64,000 nt of DNA from Granulicella sp. 5B5 (GTDB lineage: Bacteria > Acidobacteriota > Terriglobia > Terriglobales > Acidobacteriaceae): assembly GCF_014083945.1 (NCBI RefSeq), contig NZ_CP046444.1:2604001-2668000 (forward strand). Reading direction: 5' to 3'. This document shows positions 26,721-35,389 of the stretch, in pieces. The notes under the pieces are model-generated. The model was given only the letters and a program-made list of their open reading frames with translations. It had not been told where the DNA came from and did no database searches. Every line of letters begins with the position of its first letter. Position 1 is the first letter of the stretch. The position numbers were made by a program, and so were the translations under genes.

Positions 26721-26768
26721 GCCAAGAAAAAATGCAATGCCGTTCAGGCGGTAAGAAAGAAGTTATCT

Positions 26769-26975
26769 ATGGAACTCGACAAGATTCGCGGTTTGAGTGA
26801 CGAGGAGTTGAAGGCTGAGGAGGCGAAGGCCGCCGAGCAGCTCTTCCGCATCCGGTTCGCCAAGAGCCTCGGCAAGCAGGATGGTATTGGCAACATCCGC
26901 TCTCTGAAGGTGGACATCGCACGTATCAAGACCATCGCGCGTGAGCGTTCGCTGGCAGGAAAGGCAGGTAAGTAA
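26769..26975 (+). CDS. rpmC: 50S ribosomal protein L29
   Basis: 68 aa from [18 protein letters not shown], the normal L29 form and length (tunnel exit, helical hairpin; ends [17 protein letters not shown]). AAGAAAG precedes the ATG at 26769. An in-frame ATG at 26718 belongs to the end of the neighbouring hairpin repeat and would add 17 non-family residues. rpsQ follows after two bases. Confidence 0.95.
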   Translation: MELDKIRGLSDEELKAEEAKAAEQLFRIRFAKSLGKQDGIGNIRSLKVDIARIKTIARERSLAGKAGK

Positions 26976-26977
26976 AC

Positions 26978-27307
26978 ATGGCGATCACTACCACCACTCC
27001 CGCCACCACCGAAAAGGCCGCTTCTCACCGTACCGAGAAGGTCGGTCTGGTTGTTTCGACCAAGATGGACAAGACCATCGTTGTCGAGATCGAGATGCGC
27101 AAGGCGCACCCGAAGTACAAGCGCGTGCTGAAGTCGAACAAGAAGTTCTACGCGCACGATGAGCAGAACTCGGCGCGCATGGGCGACATGGTCCGCATCC
27201 GCGAGACCCGTCCCCTGTCGAAGCTGAAGCGCTGGAACCTCGAAGAGATCATTCGCCGCTCGTCTCTGTCGGCACTGCCCGACGAGAAGCCGGTTGCGGT
27301 CAAGTAG
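26978..27307 (+). CDS. rpsQ: 30S ribosomal protein S17
   Basis: 109 aa. The core is [19 protein letters not shown], then [19 protein letters not shown] and [16 protein letters not shown] Thr-rich N-terminal extension of about 18 residues and a C-terminal tail make it longer than the 85 aa norm. Adjacent to rpmC (2 bases) with AGGCAGGTAAG as ribosome-binding region. Confidence 0.97.
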   Translation: MAITTTTPATTEKAASHRTEKVGLVVSTKMDKTIVVEIEMRKAHPKYKRVLKSNKKFYAHDEQNSARMGDMVRIRETRPLSKLKRWNLEEIIRRSSLSALPDEKPVAVK

Positions 27308-27340
27308 CTTTTTCGCTGAGAGATTTTTAGGAGATTCATC

Positions 27341-27712
27341 ATGGCAGTTCAAATGCGCACAATGCTTGCCGTCGCCGATAACTCGGGCGCACGCAAGCTC
27401 CAGGTGATCCTGCCGCTGGGCGGCGGTCTCGGCAAGAAGGCTGGCCTGGGCGACGTTGTTACGGCGGCCGTCAAGGAAGCTTCGCCCGATGGCACGGTCA
27501 AGAAGGGCAAGGTCGTGAAGGCGGTCATCGTCCGCACGCACAAGGAGTATCGCCGCAAGGACGGCACCTACATTCGCTTCGATGAGAACGCGGCTGTGGT
27601 GATCAACGATGCGATGGAGCCGGTCGGCACCCGCGTGTTCGGGCCCGTCGCCCGCGAGCTCCGCGAGAAGAAGTTTTTGAAGATCGTTTCGCTTGCGCCG
27701 GAAGTTATCTAG
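27341..27712 (+). CDS. rplN: 50S ribosomal protein L14
   Basis: 123 aa, normal length. It begins [20 protein letters not shown] and ends [21 protein letters not shown], matching L14, which joins the intersubunit bridge region. TTAGGAG precedes the ATG. First of the spc-type genes. Confidence 0.98.
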   Translation: MAVQMRTMLAVADNSGARKLQVILPLGGGLGKKAGLGDVVTAAVKEASPDGTVKKGKVVKAVIVRTHKEYRRKDGTYIRFDENAAVVINDAMEPVGTRVFGPVARELREKKFLKIVSLAPEVI

Positions 27713-27798
27713 GGCATAAAAGCGAAGAACTTTTTGCTTATTTTCCTTTATCCGGATTCCGGCTCCGTATCGCCGAGGCAACACGAAAGAGAGTCATC

Positions 27799-28131
27799 AT
27801 GGCAAAGATCAAGCGTAACGACCAGGTAGTAGTCATCGCCGGTAAGGATAAGGGCAAGAAGGGCCGCGTTCTGCGCGTCATCGTCGACAAGCAGCGCGTG
27901 CTGGTCGAAGGCGTCGGCATGATCAAGAAGCACATGAAGCCGAACCCGCAGCGCAACCAGGCAGGCGGCATCCTGGAGCAGGAGGCGCCGATCCACATCT
28001 CGAACGTGGCGCTGCTGGACTCCGAGGGCAACAAGACCCGCGTCGGCTTCCGTGTTGAGGGTGAGACGAAGACGCGCATCGCGCGCTCGAACGGCGGCAC
28101 GATCGCTGAGAAGAAGGCTTCGAAGAAGTAA
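27799..28131 (+). CDS. rplX: 50S ribosomal protein L24
   Basis: 110 aa assembly-initiator protein. KOW motif: DQVVVIAGKDKGKKGRVLRV, then VEGVGMIKKHMKPNP and GGILEQEAPIHISNVAL. Usual order L14-L24-L5. GAAAGAGAGT precedes the ATG. Confidence 0.98.
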   Translation: MAKIKRNDQVVVIAGKDKGKKGRVLRVIVDKQRVLVEGVGMIKKHMKPNPQRNQAGGILEQEAPIHISNVALLDSEGNKTRVGFRVEGETKTRIARSNGGTIAEKKASKK

Positions 28132-28244
28132 GGAAAGACTGCGAGGAGTAGTTGTTCCTCGAAACTGAGCACCCCACGAAACGGTAAGCCCTGATTGCGA
28201 AGAGCAACGGCCGGGCCGAAACCGTGGAGAAGAGAGAAGAGATC

Positions 28245-28793
28245 ATGGCAGCACGTTTGAAAGAGAAGTACCACAGCGAGATCAAGGCGGCCCTCCAGAA
28301 GGACCTCGGCATCGAGAACTCGATGGCCGTGCCGAAGCTGGAGAAGATCGTGATCAACATGGGTCTTGGCGAAGCCACCCAGAATGTGAAGATCATGGAC
28401 CCGCTTATCGCCGACCTCGGTGCGATCGCCGGCCAGAAGCCGGTCATCACCAAGGCGAAGAAGTCCATCGCAGCGTTCAAGCTGCGTGAGGGCATGCCCA
28501 TCGGTGCGATGGTGACTCTGCGTGGCGACACGATGTACGAGTTTCTCGATCGCCTGATCTCGGTGGCTCTGCCCCGTGTTCGCGACTTCCGCGGCGTGAG
28601 TTCGAAGAGTTTCGACGGGCGCGGCAACTACACGCTCGGCCTGCGCGACCAGCTGATCTTCCCGGAGATCGACTACGCGAAGGTGGACAAGACCAAGGGG
28701 ATGAACGTCACCATCGTGACCACCGCCCACGACGACAACGGCGCACGCACGCTGCTCAAGCACTTCGGCATGCCGTTCCGCCAGGGTGCGTAA
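28245..28793 (+). CDS. rplE: 50S ribosomal protein L5
   Basis: 182 aa, binding 5S rRNA. It starts [16 protein letters not shown] and has [53 protein letters not shown] and [10 protein letters not shown]. The ATG at 28245 follows AGAGAAGAG; a GTG at 28224 is possible but adds only a purine-rich leader-coded stretch. Confidence 0.97.
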   Translation: MAARLKEKYHSEIKAALQKDLGIENSMAVPKLEKIVINMGLGEATQNVKIMDPLIADLGAIAGQKPVITKAKKSIAAFKLREGMPIGAMVTLRGDTMYEFLDRLISVALPRVRDFRGVSSKSFDGRGNYTLGLRDQLIFPEIDYAKVDKTKGMNVTIVTTAHDDNGARTLLKHFGMPFRQGA

Positions 28794-28795
28794 AA

Positions 28796-28826
28796 CAGGG
28801 ATTAGGGAATAGGGAGTAGGGATTAG
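28796..28826 (+). repeat. G-rich heptad array after rplE
   Basis: Four heptads (GGGATTA, GGGAATA, GGGAGTA, GGGATTA) from 3 bases after the stop; each supplies a TAG, covering all three frames. Confidence 0.88.
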
Positions 28827-28868
28827 CGAAAAGGCTAGTGCCAGTCCCAAGGAAGAAGAGAGAAGAAG

Positions 28869-29054
28869 ATGGCAACTACTGCAAAGCGCGTCAAAGACGC
28901 ACGCAAGCCGAAGTTTAAGTCCCGCCAGCACAACCGCTGCCAGCTGTGCGGCCGCCCGCGCGCGTTCCTGCGCAAGTTTGGCGTCTGCCGTCTGTGCTTC
29001 CGCGGCCTTGCTCTGAAGGGCGAGATTCCGGGCGTCGTCAAGTCCAGCTGGTAA
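28869..29054 (+). CDS. rpsZ: 30S ribosomal protein S14, zinc-binding type Z
   Basis: 61 aa. The two zinc pairs CQLCGRPR and CRLCFRG mark the short zinc form rather than the 100 aa zinc-free S14. It ends [29 protein letters not shown] precedes the ATG. Between L5 and S8 as usual. Confidence 0.97.
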   Translation: MATTAKRVKDARKPKFKSRQHNRCQLCGRPRAFLRKFGVCRLCFRGLALKGEIPGVVKSSW

Positions 29055-29207
29055 GGCTGACCTAACGAAAGCCCCCGCTGCCGCAGGCGATTGTCGCTCG
29101 CTGCATGCAAGAGAAACCCGGCGCTGAATCCCTCACGGGCAAAGCGCCACAACCATCACCGCTGGTTCTCCACCCAGGTGGAGCGAACGGGGGATGAAAG
29201 GACAACG

Positions 29208-29606
29208 ATGAACCTGACCGATCCAGTCGCAGACTTCCTTACGCGCATCCGCAACGCACACCGTGCCCGCCACCAGAAGCTCGACGTTCCAACCTCCAAG
29301 TTGAAGACCGAGATTGCCCGCATCCTGAAGGAAGAGGGTTACATCGCGAACTACAAGCTGGCCGAGGAAGAGGGCCAGAAGCTGCTGCGCGTGTACCTGA
29401 AGTACGGCCCGAACAACGAGGCCGTGATCCGCGACCTGAAGCGCGTCTCGCGCCCCGGCTGCCGCGTGTACATCGGCAAGGATGAGATCAAGCGTGTGCA
29501 GGGTGGTCTCGGCATCAGCATCATGACGACCCCCAAGGGTGTGATGACCGGCCGCCAGGCTCGCCGCGAAGGCGTTGGCGGAGAGATCCTCGCCGAAGTC
29601 TGGTAA
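29208..29606 (+). CDS. rpsH: 30S ribosomal protein S8
   Basis: 132 aa, a primary 16S binder of the central domain and, in E. coli, the spc operon repressor. It begins NLTDPVADFLTRIRNAH and ends GISIMTTPKGVMTGRQARRE with GGEILAEVW. The ATG at 29208 follows GAAAGGACAACG. The upstream in-frame codons from 29091 are not S8. Confidence 0.97.
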   Translation: MNLTDPVADFLTRIRNAHRARHQKLDVPTSKLKTEIARILKEEGYIANYKLAEEEGQKLLRVYLKYGPNNEAVIRDLKRVSRPGCRVYIGKDEIKRVQGGLGISIMTTPKGVMTGRQARREGVGGEILAEVW

Positions 29607-29609
29607 GAG

Positions 29610-29640
29610 CAGGGAATAGGGAGCGGGGAGTAGGGAATAG
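29610..29640 (+). repeat. G-rich heptad array after rpsH
   Basis: Four GGG runs (units GGGAATA, GGGAGCG, GGGAGTA, GGGAATA) 4 bases past the stop. The remainder of the 154-base gap has no clear element. Confidence 0.85.
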
Positions 29641-29760
29641 AAAGCCCGCCTGTTGCCTCTTCCTCCACATAAAGAGTTTGTTGTAAGTGGGGCTTCGGCC
29701 CCGGCTGCAGTGGAACGAAGCACGGCTTCGGGACTCGCAAGCCACCAAAGGATTGGAACC

Positions 29761-30300
29761 ATGTCACGTATCGGCAAGAAGCCCATCACGCTGCCCAAGG
29801 GTGTGAAGTACACCGTTCAGACCAACGTTGTTGTTGTCGAAGGCCCGAAGGGCAAGGTCGAGGCGTTGCTGCCCAAGGGCATCACGCTCGCGGAGAAGGA
29901 CGGCATCCTTACGGTTGAGCGTCCGGACGATGCACACGCGGCTGTTCATGGCCTGGCGCGCGCGTTGATGTTCAACGCGGTCGAGGGCGTGACCAACGGC
30001 TGGAAGAAGGAGCTCGATGTCGTCGGCATCGGCTACCGCGTGGAGATGAAGGGCAAGGACGTGGTTGTGTTCACGCTGGGCTACTCGCACGTGATCGAGT
30101 TCCCGCTGCCTACCGGCATCACGGTTGAGATCGACCCGAAGCAGACGCATGTGACGGTCTCGGGCATCGACCGCCAGAAGGTTGGCCAGGTGGCCGCCGA
30201 TATGCGCTCGCTGCGCAAGCCGGACCCGTACAAGAACAAGGGTGTTCGCTACTCCGACGAGAAGCTGAAGAAGAAGGTCGGCAAGACGGGCGCGAAGTAA
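29761..30300 (+). CDS. rplF: 50S ribosomal protein L6
   Basis: 179 aa. It begins [18 protein letters not shown] and ends in the family motif [19 protein letters not shown] with [10 protein letters not shown]6 lies near the sarcin-ricin loop. AAAGGATTGGAACC precedes the ATG; upstream in-frame codons from 29653 are rejected. Confidence 0.98.
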   Translation: MSRIGKKPITLPKGVKYTVQTNVVVVEGPKGKVEALLPKGITLAEKDGILTVERPDDAHAAVHGLARALMFNAVEGVTNGWKKELDVVGIGYRVEMKGKDVVVFTLGYSHVIEFPLPTGITVEIDPKQTHVTVSGIDRQKVGQVAADMRSLRKPDPYKNKGVRYSDEKLKKKVGKTGAK

Positions 30301-30410
30301 ACGAGATTCGAGAGGTGAGATACGAGATGCGATGGACGCTCTCGTATCTCACAGGCTCCACAACCGAACGTCGCTGAAGGTCAGCGACGCCACTAGGAAG
30401 GAAAGAGATT

Positions 30411-30776
30411 ATGATCAACGGCCGTCAACGCAATTTGATTCGTCAGCGCGTGCACACGCGTATCCGCGAGAAGATGTCCGGCACTGCCGAGCGTCCGCGC
30501 CTGAACGTGTACCGTTCGCTCAACCACATCTACACGCAGCTGATCGACGACGCGAACGGCGTCACGATCGCTTCCGCCAGCACGATGAGCCCGAAGGGCA
30601 CCGAGCGCAAGGCCGGCGGGAACGTCGAGGCTGCGAAGGCTGTCGGCAAGCTGATCGCCGAACGCGCCAAGGAGAAGGGTGTTACCAAGGTTGTGTTCGA
30701 CCGCGGCGGCTACCTGTATCACGGCCGCATCAAGGCCCTGGCCGATGCCGCGCGTGAAGCGGGACTCGAGTTCTAA
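30411..30776 (+). CDS. rplR: 50S ribosomal protein L18
   Basis: 121 aa, a 5S rRNA binder. It has [30 protein letters not shown] and the terminal [30 protein letters not shown] precedes the ATG. Usual order L6-L18-S5. Confidence 0.98.
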   Translation: MINGRQRNLIRQRVHTRIREKMSGTAERPRLNVYRSLNHIYTQLIDDANGVTIASASTMSPKGTERKAGGNVEAAKAVGKLIAERAKEKGVTKVVFDRGGYLYHGRIKALADAAREAGLEF

Positions 30777-30877
30777 CTGTAGTAGCAGCAAGCGTCCTTC
30801 GTGGACATCATAAGACGCTCGACAAAGAGCAACTCCGGACCGGTGTGCCGGGGGAAAATACAAAGGAAACCATCATC

Positions 30878-31384
30878 ATGGCAATGAAGAAGCGCATCGA
30901 CGGAAACCGGATGAACTTGAAGGACGAGGTCGTGTCCATCAACCGTGTCACCAAGGTGGTCAAGGGCGGCAAGAACATGTCGTTCGCGGCGCTGGTGATC
31001 GTGGGCGACCCCGCTGAAGGCGTGGTTGGCTACGGCTCGGGTAAGGCGAAGGAAGTTCCGCAGGCGATCCGTAAGGGCATCGAGGCGGCAAAGAAGAACC
31101 TGCTGAAGGTGAACCTGACCGGCTATACGATTCCGCACGTTGCATTGGGCCACTACGGCTCGGGTGAAGTGCTGCTGAAGCCGGCGCCTGAAGGTACCGG
31201 TGTGATCGCGGGTAAGACGGTGCGTGCGGTGATGACCGCATGCGGCGTGCAGAACGTGCTGACCAAGAGCCTCGGCTCGGCCAACCCGCACAACGTGATC
31301 AAGGCCACGTTCGACGCGCTCTCGCAGCTGCGTGACCGCGCTGAAGTCGCCGCCCTCCGCGGCAAGTCTGTCGACGAGCTGTAA
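30878..31384 (+). CDS. rpsE: 30S ribosomal protein S5
   Basis: 168 aa, a fidelity protein of the 30S body. It contains [38 protein letters not shown] and [19 protein letters not shown]. The ATG at 30878 follows AAAGGAAACC; the GTG at 30845 is an unlikely start. Confidence 0.98.
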   Translation: MAMKKRIDGNRMNLKDEVVSINRVTKVVKGGKNMSFAALVIVGDPAEGVVGYGSGKAKEVPQAIRKGIEAAKKNLLKVNLTGYTIPHVALGHYGSGEVLLKPAPEGTGVIAGKTVRAVMTACGVQNVLTKSLGSANPHNVIKATFDALSQLRDRAEVAALRGKSVDEL

Positions 31385-31390
31385 GAGCTA

Positions 31391-31412
31391 GAGATTAGGG
31401 AACAGGGATTAG
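31391..31412 (+). repeat. Short degenerate heptad array after rpsE
   Basis: GATTAGGGAACAGGGATTAG, only two GGG runs, 7 bases after the rpsE stop. Probably a truncated member of the heptad family. Confidence 0.65.
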
Positions 31413-31454
31413 ACGGAACGATCCTTGAAGCCCACGAAGTTTTGGAGAAGAACA

Positions 31455-31640
31455 ATGGCAAGCGAAAAGACAATTAAGCTGCAGTACTTCCGCTCCATGA
31501 TCTGCACGCCGGTCAAGCACAAGCTGGTTATCAAGGGCCTGGGCTTTACACGGTTGAACCAGATCGTCGAGCGCGAGGACACTCCGTCGATTCGCGGTAT
31601 GGTGAAGAAAGTTCCTCACCTGGTCCGCGTCGTCGAGTAA
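31455..31640 (+). CDS. rpmD: 50S ribosomal protein L30
   Basis: 61 aa, the standard short bacterial L30: KTIKLQYFRSMICTPVKHK, GLGFTRLNQIVEREDTPSIR and GMVKKVPHLVRVVE. TTTTGGAGAAG precedes the ATG at 31455; a TTG at 31425 is less likely. Confidence 0.97.
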   Translation: MASEKTIKLQYFRSMICTPVKHKLVIKGLGFTRLNQIVEREDTPSIRGMVKKVPHLVRVVE

Positions 31641-31714
31641 ATATTTTTTGCCTTGAATCATTTTGAGGCCACTACATGCGAGTCGACTGCAAAGTCGGCG
31701 TGAGCGAGGAAACA

Positions 31715-32182
31715 ATGGCACTGAATCTTAGCAATCTGAAGGCGCCGAAGAAGGCGAATGAGAACAAGAAGCGCGTAGGCCGTGGTATGGGCTCGGGTAT
31801 GGGTAAGACCTCGACCCGCGGCCACAAGGGCCAGGGTTCGCGTTCGGGCAGCAGCCTGATGCGCGGCTTTGAAGGCGGCCAGATGCCGCTGCACCGCCGC
31901 CTGCCGAAGCGTGGCTTCACGAACATCTTCCGCGTGGAGTATGCGGTCCTTGGGCTCGACACGATCGCCGAGCTGAACGAGACCGAACTCACGCTGGACA
32001 AGCTGACGCAGCACGGCATCCTGAAGAAGCGCAACGGCCTGGTGAAGGTGCTGGCGAACGGCGAGATCAAGACGGCTGTTACGGTGCACGCGCACAAGTT
32101 CTCCAAGGCGGCGCAGAAGGCGATTGAGGACGCGGGCGGTAAGGCCGTGCTCATCGGCGTCGAGGCTGCTCCCGCAGCGTAA
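31715..32182 (+). CDS. rplO: 50S ribosomal protein L15
   Basis: 155 aa. Family start LNLSNLKAPKKANENKKR and the glycine-rich GRGMGSGMGKTSTRGHKGQG, then GGQMPLHRRLPKRGF. The ATG at 31715 follows GCGAGGAAAC. Just before secY, as in most bacteria. Confidence 0.98.
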   Translation: MALNLSNLKAPKKANENKKRVGRGMGSGMGKTSTRGHKGQGSRSGSSLMRGFEGGQMPLHRRLPKRGFTNIFRVEYAVLGLDTIAELNETELTLDKLTQHGILKKRNGLVKVLANGEIKTAVTVHAHKFSKAAQKAIEDAGGKAVLIGVEAAPAA

Positions 32183-32188
32183 GGATTG

Positions 32189-32213
32189 CAGGCCGGGGCG
32201 ATGCCTCGGCCTG
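32189..32213 (+). terminator. Hairpin between rplO and secY
   Basis: Arms CAGGCCGGGG (32189-32198) and CCTCGGCCTG (32204-32213), 10 bp with one G-T pair, loop of five. Only a weak T-run (CTCTTTGG) follows, so it may be a partial terminator or a processing/attenuation site inside the operon. Confidence 0.5.
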
Positions 32214-32337
32214 ACTGCTCTTTGGTGCTGTTGCCGCCTGCGCTGCCAGTACCTGCTCGAAGCGCGTAGAATACTCGCAAGATCTCCTGAAGTGCTGCCG
32301 CTACGGCGGCCACTCATTTTGAAGGCCTGACACATCG

Positions 32338-33735
32338 ATGCTCGAGAAATTCGCCAACATCTTCCGCATTAAAGACCTACGCAACCGGATCGGCTTTACG
32401 CTGGCCCTGCTCGCGGTCTATCGCCTGGGCGCACATATTCCTACGCCCGGTGTTGAAGCCGACAAGCTGGCGCAGTTCTTCAACCAGAACGCCGGTTCGG
32501 CGCTGGGCCTGATGGACCTGTTCAACGGCGGCAACCTGCGCAAGTTCACCGTCTTTGCCCTGGGCATCATGCCGTACATTACGGCGTCGATCATCTTCCA
32601 GCTTCTCACCGTTATTTATGAGCCGCTGGCCAAGCTGCAGAAGGAAGGCGAACTGGGCCGCCGCAAGATCACGCAATGGACCCGTTACGTCACAGTGCTG
32701 CTTGCTGTGGTGCAGAGCTTCTTCATCGGCCTGACGCTCAGCAGCCAGGGCATGACCACGATGAGCAAGTGGCAGTTCGTTCCGCTGTGCGTCATCACGC
32801 TGACCTGCGGCACATCGTTCATCATGTGGCTCGGCGAACAGATCACCGACCGCGGCGTGGGCAACGGCATGAGCTTGCTCATCTTTGCCGGTATCGTTGT
32901 CGGTATCCCCGGCGGCATTCGCGAGCTCTACCAGAAGGCGCAGACGGGCGCATGGGGCGGGCTTACGCCGATCGTGATCGTGGTGCTGATTGCGCTGATG
33001 ATTGGTGTGGTGGCGTTCATCGTGTACGTGGAGCGCTCTGAACGGCGTATCCCGATCCAGTCGGCGAAGCGCATGGTCGGCCGCCGCACGATGGAGGGTT
33101 CGAACTCGTTCCTTCCGCTGAAGGTGAACTCCGGCGGTGTGATGCCTGTGATCTTCGCGGCGTCCATTCTGTCGGCGCCGCTGCTCATCCAGAACTTCAC
33201 ACTGTTTGGTTCGCAGCTACGCGATAACAAGTATCTCGCGCCGGTGTTCGCTGCGCTTGCGCCGGCTGAGCCGGGCTATGAGCTGCTGTACATCGTGGCG
33301 ATCGTCTTCTTTGCCTACTTCTACATCTCGATCATCTTCCGTCCGGACGATATCGCGGACAACATGCGGAAGTACGGCAGCTTCATTCCTGGCATCCGTC
33401 CGGGCAAGCGCACCTCTGACTTCATCAACGACGTGCTCACGCGCATCACGCTGGTCGGTGCGCTCTACCTGGTCATCATCTCGATCATCCCGCAGATGTT
33501 CATCACGGGTATCCACCTGAACCACCTGCCGCTGATTGGTTCGGCCTTCGACCGCATGCCTACCTGGGTGACAAACGGCTTCGGTTTCACTTTCTACTTC
33601 GGCGGCACTTCACTGCTGATCGTGGTCGGTGTGGCGATGGACACGGTGCAGCAGGTCGAGGCGCAGCTCATCATGCGACACTACGACGGTTTCTCGCCGA
33701 AGTCCGGTCGCATCAAGGGCCGCCGCAGCTGGTAA
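32338..33735 (+). CDS. secY: Preprotein translocase subunit SecY
   Basis: 465 aa inner-membrane channel of the Sec translocon, with about ten transmembrane helices. Family motifs: AVYRLGAHIPTPGV, GIMPYITASIIFQLL, GMSLLIFAGIVVGIP, YVERSERRIPIQSAKRMVGR and VNSGGVMPVIFAASIL. It follows rplO by 155 bases and ends at a strong terminator, suggesting the ribosomal transcript mostly ends here. Confidence 0.98.
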   Translation: MLEKFANIFRIKDLRNRIGFTLALLAVYRLGAHIPTPGVEADKLAQFFNQNAGSALGLMDLFNGGNLRKFTVFALGIMPYITASIIFQLLTVIYEPLAKLQKEGELGRRKITQWTRYVTVLLAVVQSFFIGLTLSSQGMTTMSKWQFVPLCVITLTCGTSFIMWLGEQITDRGVGNGMSLLIFAGIVVGIPGGIRELYQKAQTGAWGGLTPIVIVVLIALMIGVVAFIVYVERSERRIPIQSAKRMVGRRTMEGSNSFLPLKVNSGGVMPVIFAASILSAPLLIQNFTLFGSQLRDNKYLAPVFAALAPAEPGYELLYIVAIVFFAYFYISIIFRPDDIADNMRKYGSFIPGIRPGKRTSDFINDVLTRITLVGALYLVIISIIPQMFITGIHLNHLPLIGSAFDRMPTWVTNGFGFTFYFGGTSLLIVVGVAMDTVQQVEAQLIMRHYDGFSPKSGRIKGRRSW

Positions 33736-33762
33736 CGGATATCCCCTGCGTTTCGCAGGCAG

Positions 33763-33795
33763 CCCACGCCCGGGACCACTCGGGCGTGGGTTTTT
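33763..33795 (+). terminator. Strong intrinsic terminator after secY
   Basis: Perfect arms CCCACGCCCG (33763-33772) and CGGGCGTGGG (33781-33790), 8-base loop, then TTTTT. A small CCTGCG/CGCAGG hairpin precedes it. It sits 5 bases before the first possible adk start. Confidence 0.92.
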
Positions 33796-33800
33796 GCTGA

Positions 33801-34556
33801 ATGGCTGAAAGCCAAGAACGAATGGATTCTGCAGAATTTTATATGTCCAAGCAACTACCCAATGCGAGTGATTTTCTTCCCGGCCCGGTGCTTCTTCTCG
33901 GCGCCCCAGGTGTGGGCAAGGGCACGCAGGCCAAGCGCCTCATGGAGGAGTTCGGCATCCCGCAGATCTCCACCGGGGACATTCTGCGGGCCATCAAGAA
34001 CGATCCTGCCAAGGCGAACACACTTGTCGGCTCCAAAGCGAAGGCGCTGATGGATGTTGGCTCCCTTGTGCCTGACGATCTCGTCAACTCCCTAGTTGCC
34101 GACCGGCTGGCTGAGCCTGATACGCAGCACGGCTACATCCTCGATGGTTTTCCGCGCACTCTCATTCAGGCTGAATGGCTCGACCGCCAGCTCGTCGCAT
34201 ACCTTCTGCCGGTCGTTGCGGTGAATATCGTCGTCCCAGAGCAGGTGTTGCTGGAGCGCATTACCGGCCGCCGCATCTCCCCTGCCGGACGGATCTACAA
34301 CATCTACACGAATCCGCCCAAGACTGAAGGCGTCTGCGACGTAGATGGCAGCAAGCTCGAGCAAAGGACCGATGACACGGAAGAGGTCTTCCATAAGCGC
34401 ATGCGCGAGTTCCGTGAGAACACCGCAGCTGTGATCGAGTACTACCGTGAGCACGGCAATCGCTTCGCTGAAGTCAACGGCGATCATCACATCGACGAGG
34501 TGACCCGCGATATCCGTTCCACGCTGCTTAAACTCCGCCATCATCCCGAGGCGTAA
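33801..34556 (+). CDS. adk: Adenylate kinase
   Basis: 251 aa as read from 33801; makes 2 ADP from ATP and AMP. Motifs: LLLGAPGVGKGTQAKRL (P-loop), ISTGDILRAI (AMP site), DGFPRTLIQAEWLD, and the lid RITGRRISPAGRIYNIYTNPP. The lid has one Cys, so it is the non-zinc type. Start uncertain: ATGs at 33801, 33822 and 33843 are in frame and none has a strong Shine-Dalgarno; 33843 (MSKQLPNASDFLPG) would give a more usual length and leaves room after the terminator for a promoter. Confidence 0.94.
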   Translation: MAESQERMDSAEFYMSKQLPNASDFLPGPVLLLGAPGVGKGTQAKRLMEEFGIPQISTGDILRAIKNDPAKANTLVGSKAKALMDVGSLVPDDLVNSLVADRLAEPDTQHGYILDGFPRTLIQAEWLDRQLVAYLLPVVAVNIVVPEQVLLERITGRRISPAGRIYNIYTNPPKTEGVCDVDGSKLEQRTDDTEEVFHKRMREFRENTAAVIEYYREHGNRFAEVNGDHHIDEVTRDIRSTLLKLRHHPEA

Positions 34557-34595
34557 GGTTCGCATCCTGTTTCAGTTTTCTCGTATCTAAACGCT

Positions 34596-35345
34596 ATGGC
34601 TATTCACATCAAATCCGCTGCCGAGATCCAGAAGATGCGCATCTCCGGAATCGCCCTGCGTCAGGTTCATGACGCCGTGAAGGCTGTTGTGCGCCCTGGG
34701 GCTACCACCATGGACCTCGAACGCGCCGCTGAAGCGAAGGTGAAGGAACTGGGCGCAACGTCGGCCTTCAAGGGCTATCACGGATTTCCCGCGGTGTTGT
34801 GCACGTCGCTGAATCACGAAGTCATCCACGGCATCCCGAATGAAAAGTGCGTGCTGAAAGAAGGCGATGTCGTCTCGGTGGACTGCGGCGTGATTATCGA
34901 CGGCTACTACTCTGACGCAGCGGTGACGCATGCCGTAGGTGAAGTCAGCGACGCGGCGAAGAAGCTGCTGCGCGTGACGGAGGCCTCGCTATACGCGGCT
35001 ATTGATAAGGCTGTAGAGGGCGGACGACTGTTCGATATCTCGTATGCTGTGCAGCAGATGTGCGAGGCGGAAGGCTTTGGCGTGGTGCGCGAGTTCGTCG
35101 GTCACGGCATTGGCAAGAACATGCATGAGGACCCGCAGGTTCCAAACTACGGCACACCGGGCAAAGGCCCACGCCTGAAGGTTGGCATGGTGCTCGCGAT
35201 TGAGCCGATGATCAATGCAGGTACTGCTGAAGTGAAGGTGCTGGAGGATGGCTGGACGGCGATCACCACTGACGGCAGCATCAGCGCTCACTTTGAGCAC
35301 ACCGTGGCTATCACCAAAGATGGTCCGGCCATTTTGACGCTGTAA
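34596..35345 (+). CDS. map: Methionine aminopeptidase, type I
   Basis: 249 aa; removes N-terminal methionine from new proteins. Metal ligands lie in VDCGVIIDGYYSDAAVTHAVG (two Asp), HGIGKNMHEDPQVPNYG (His), AIEPMI (Glu) and AHFEHTVAIT (Glu). It follows adk by 39 bases, as in the spc operons of many bacteria, but the usual next genes (infA, rpmJ, rpsM, rpsK, rpsD, rpoA, rplQ) are absent; a minus-strand oxidoreductase comes instead. Confidence 0.97.
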   Translation: MAIHIKSAAEIQKMRISGIALRQVHDAVKAVVRPGATTMDLERAAEAKVKELGATSAFKGYHGFPAVLCTSLNHEVIHGIPNEKCVLKEGDVVSVDCGVIIDGYYSDAAVTHAVGEVSDAAKKLLRVTEASLYAAIDKAVEGGRLFDISYAVQQMCEAEGFGVVREFVGHGIGKNMHEDPQVPNYGTPGKGPRLKVGMVLAIEPMINAGTAEVKVLEDGWTAITTDGSISAHFEHTVAITKDGPAILTL

Positions 35346-35389
35346 CTATTTCAGACGCGCGTCGATTTATCTGAGACGCTGCACAGGAA

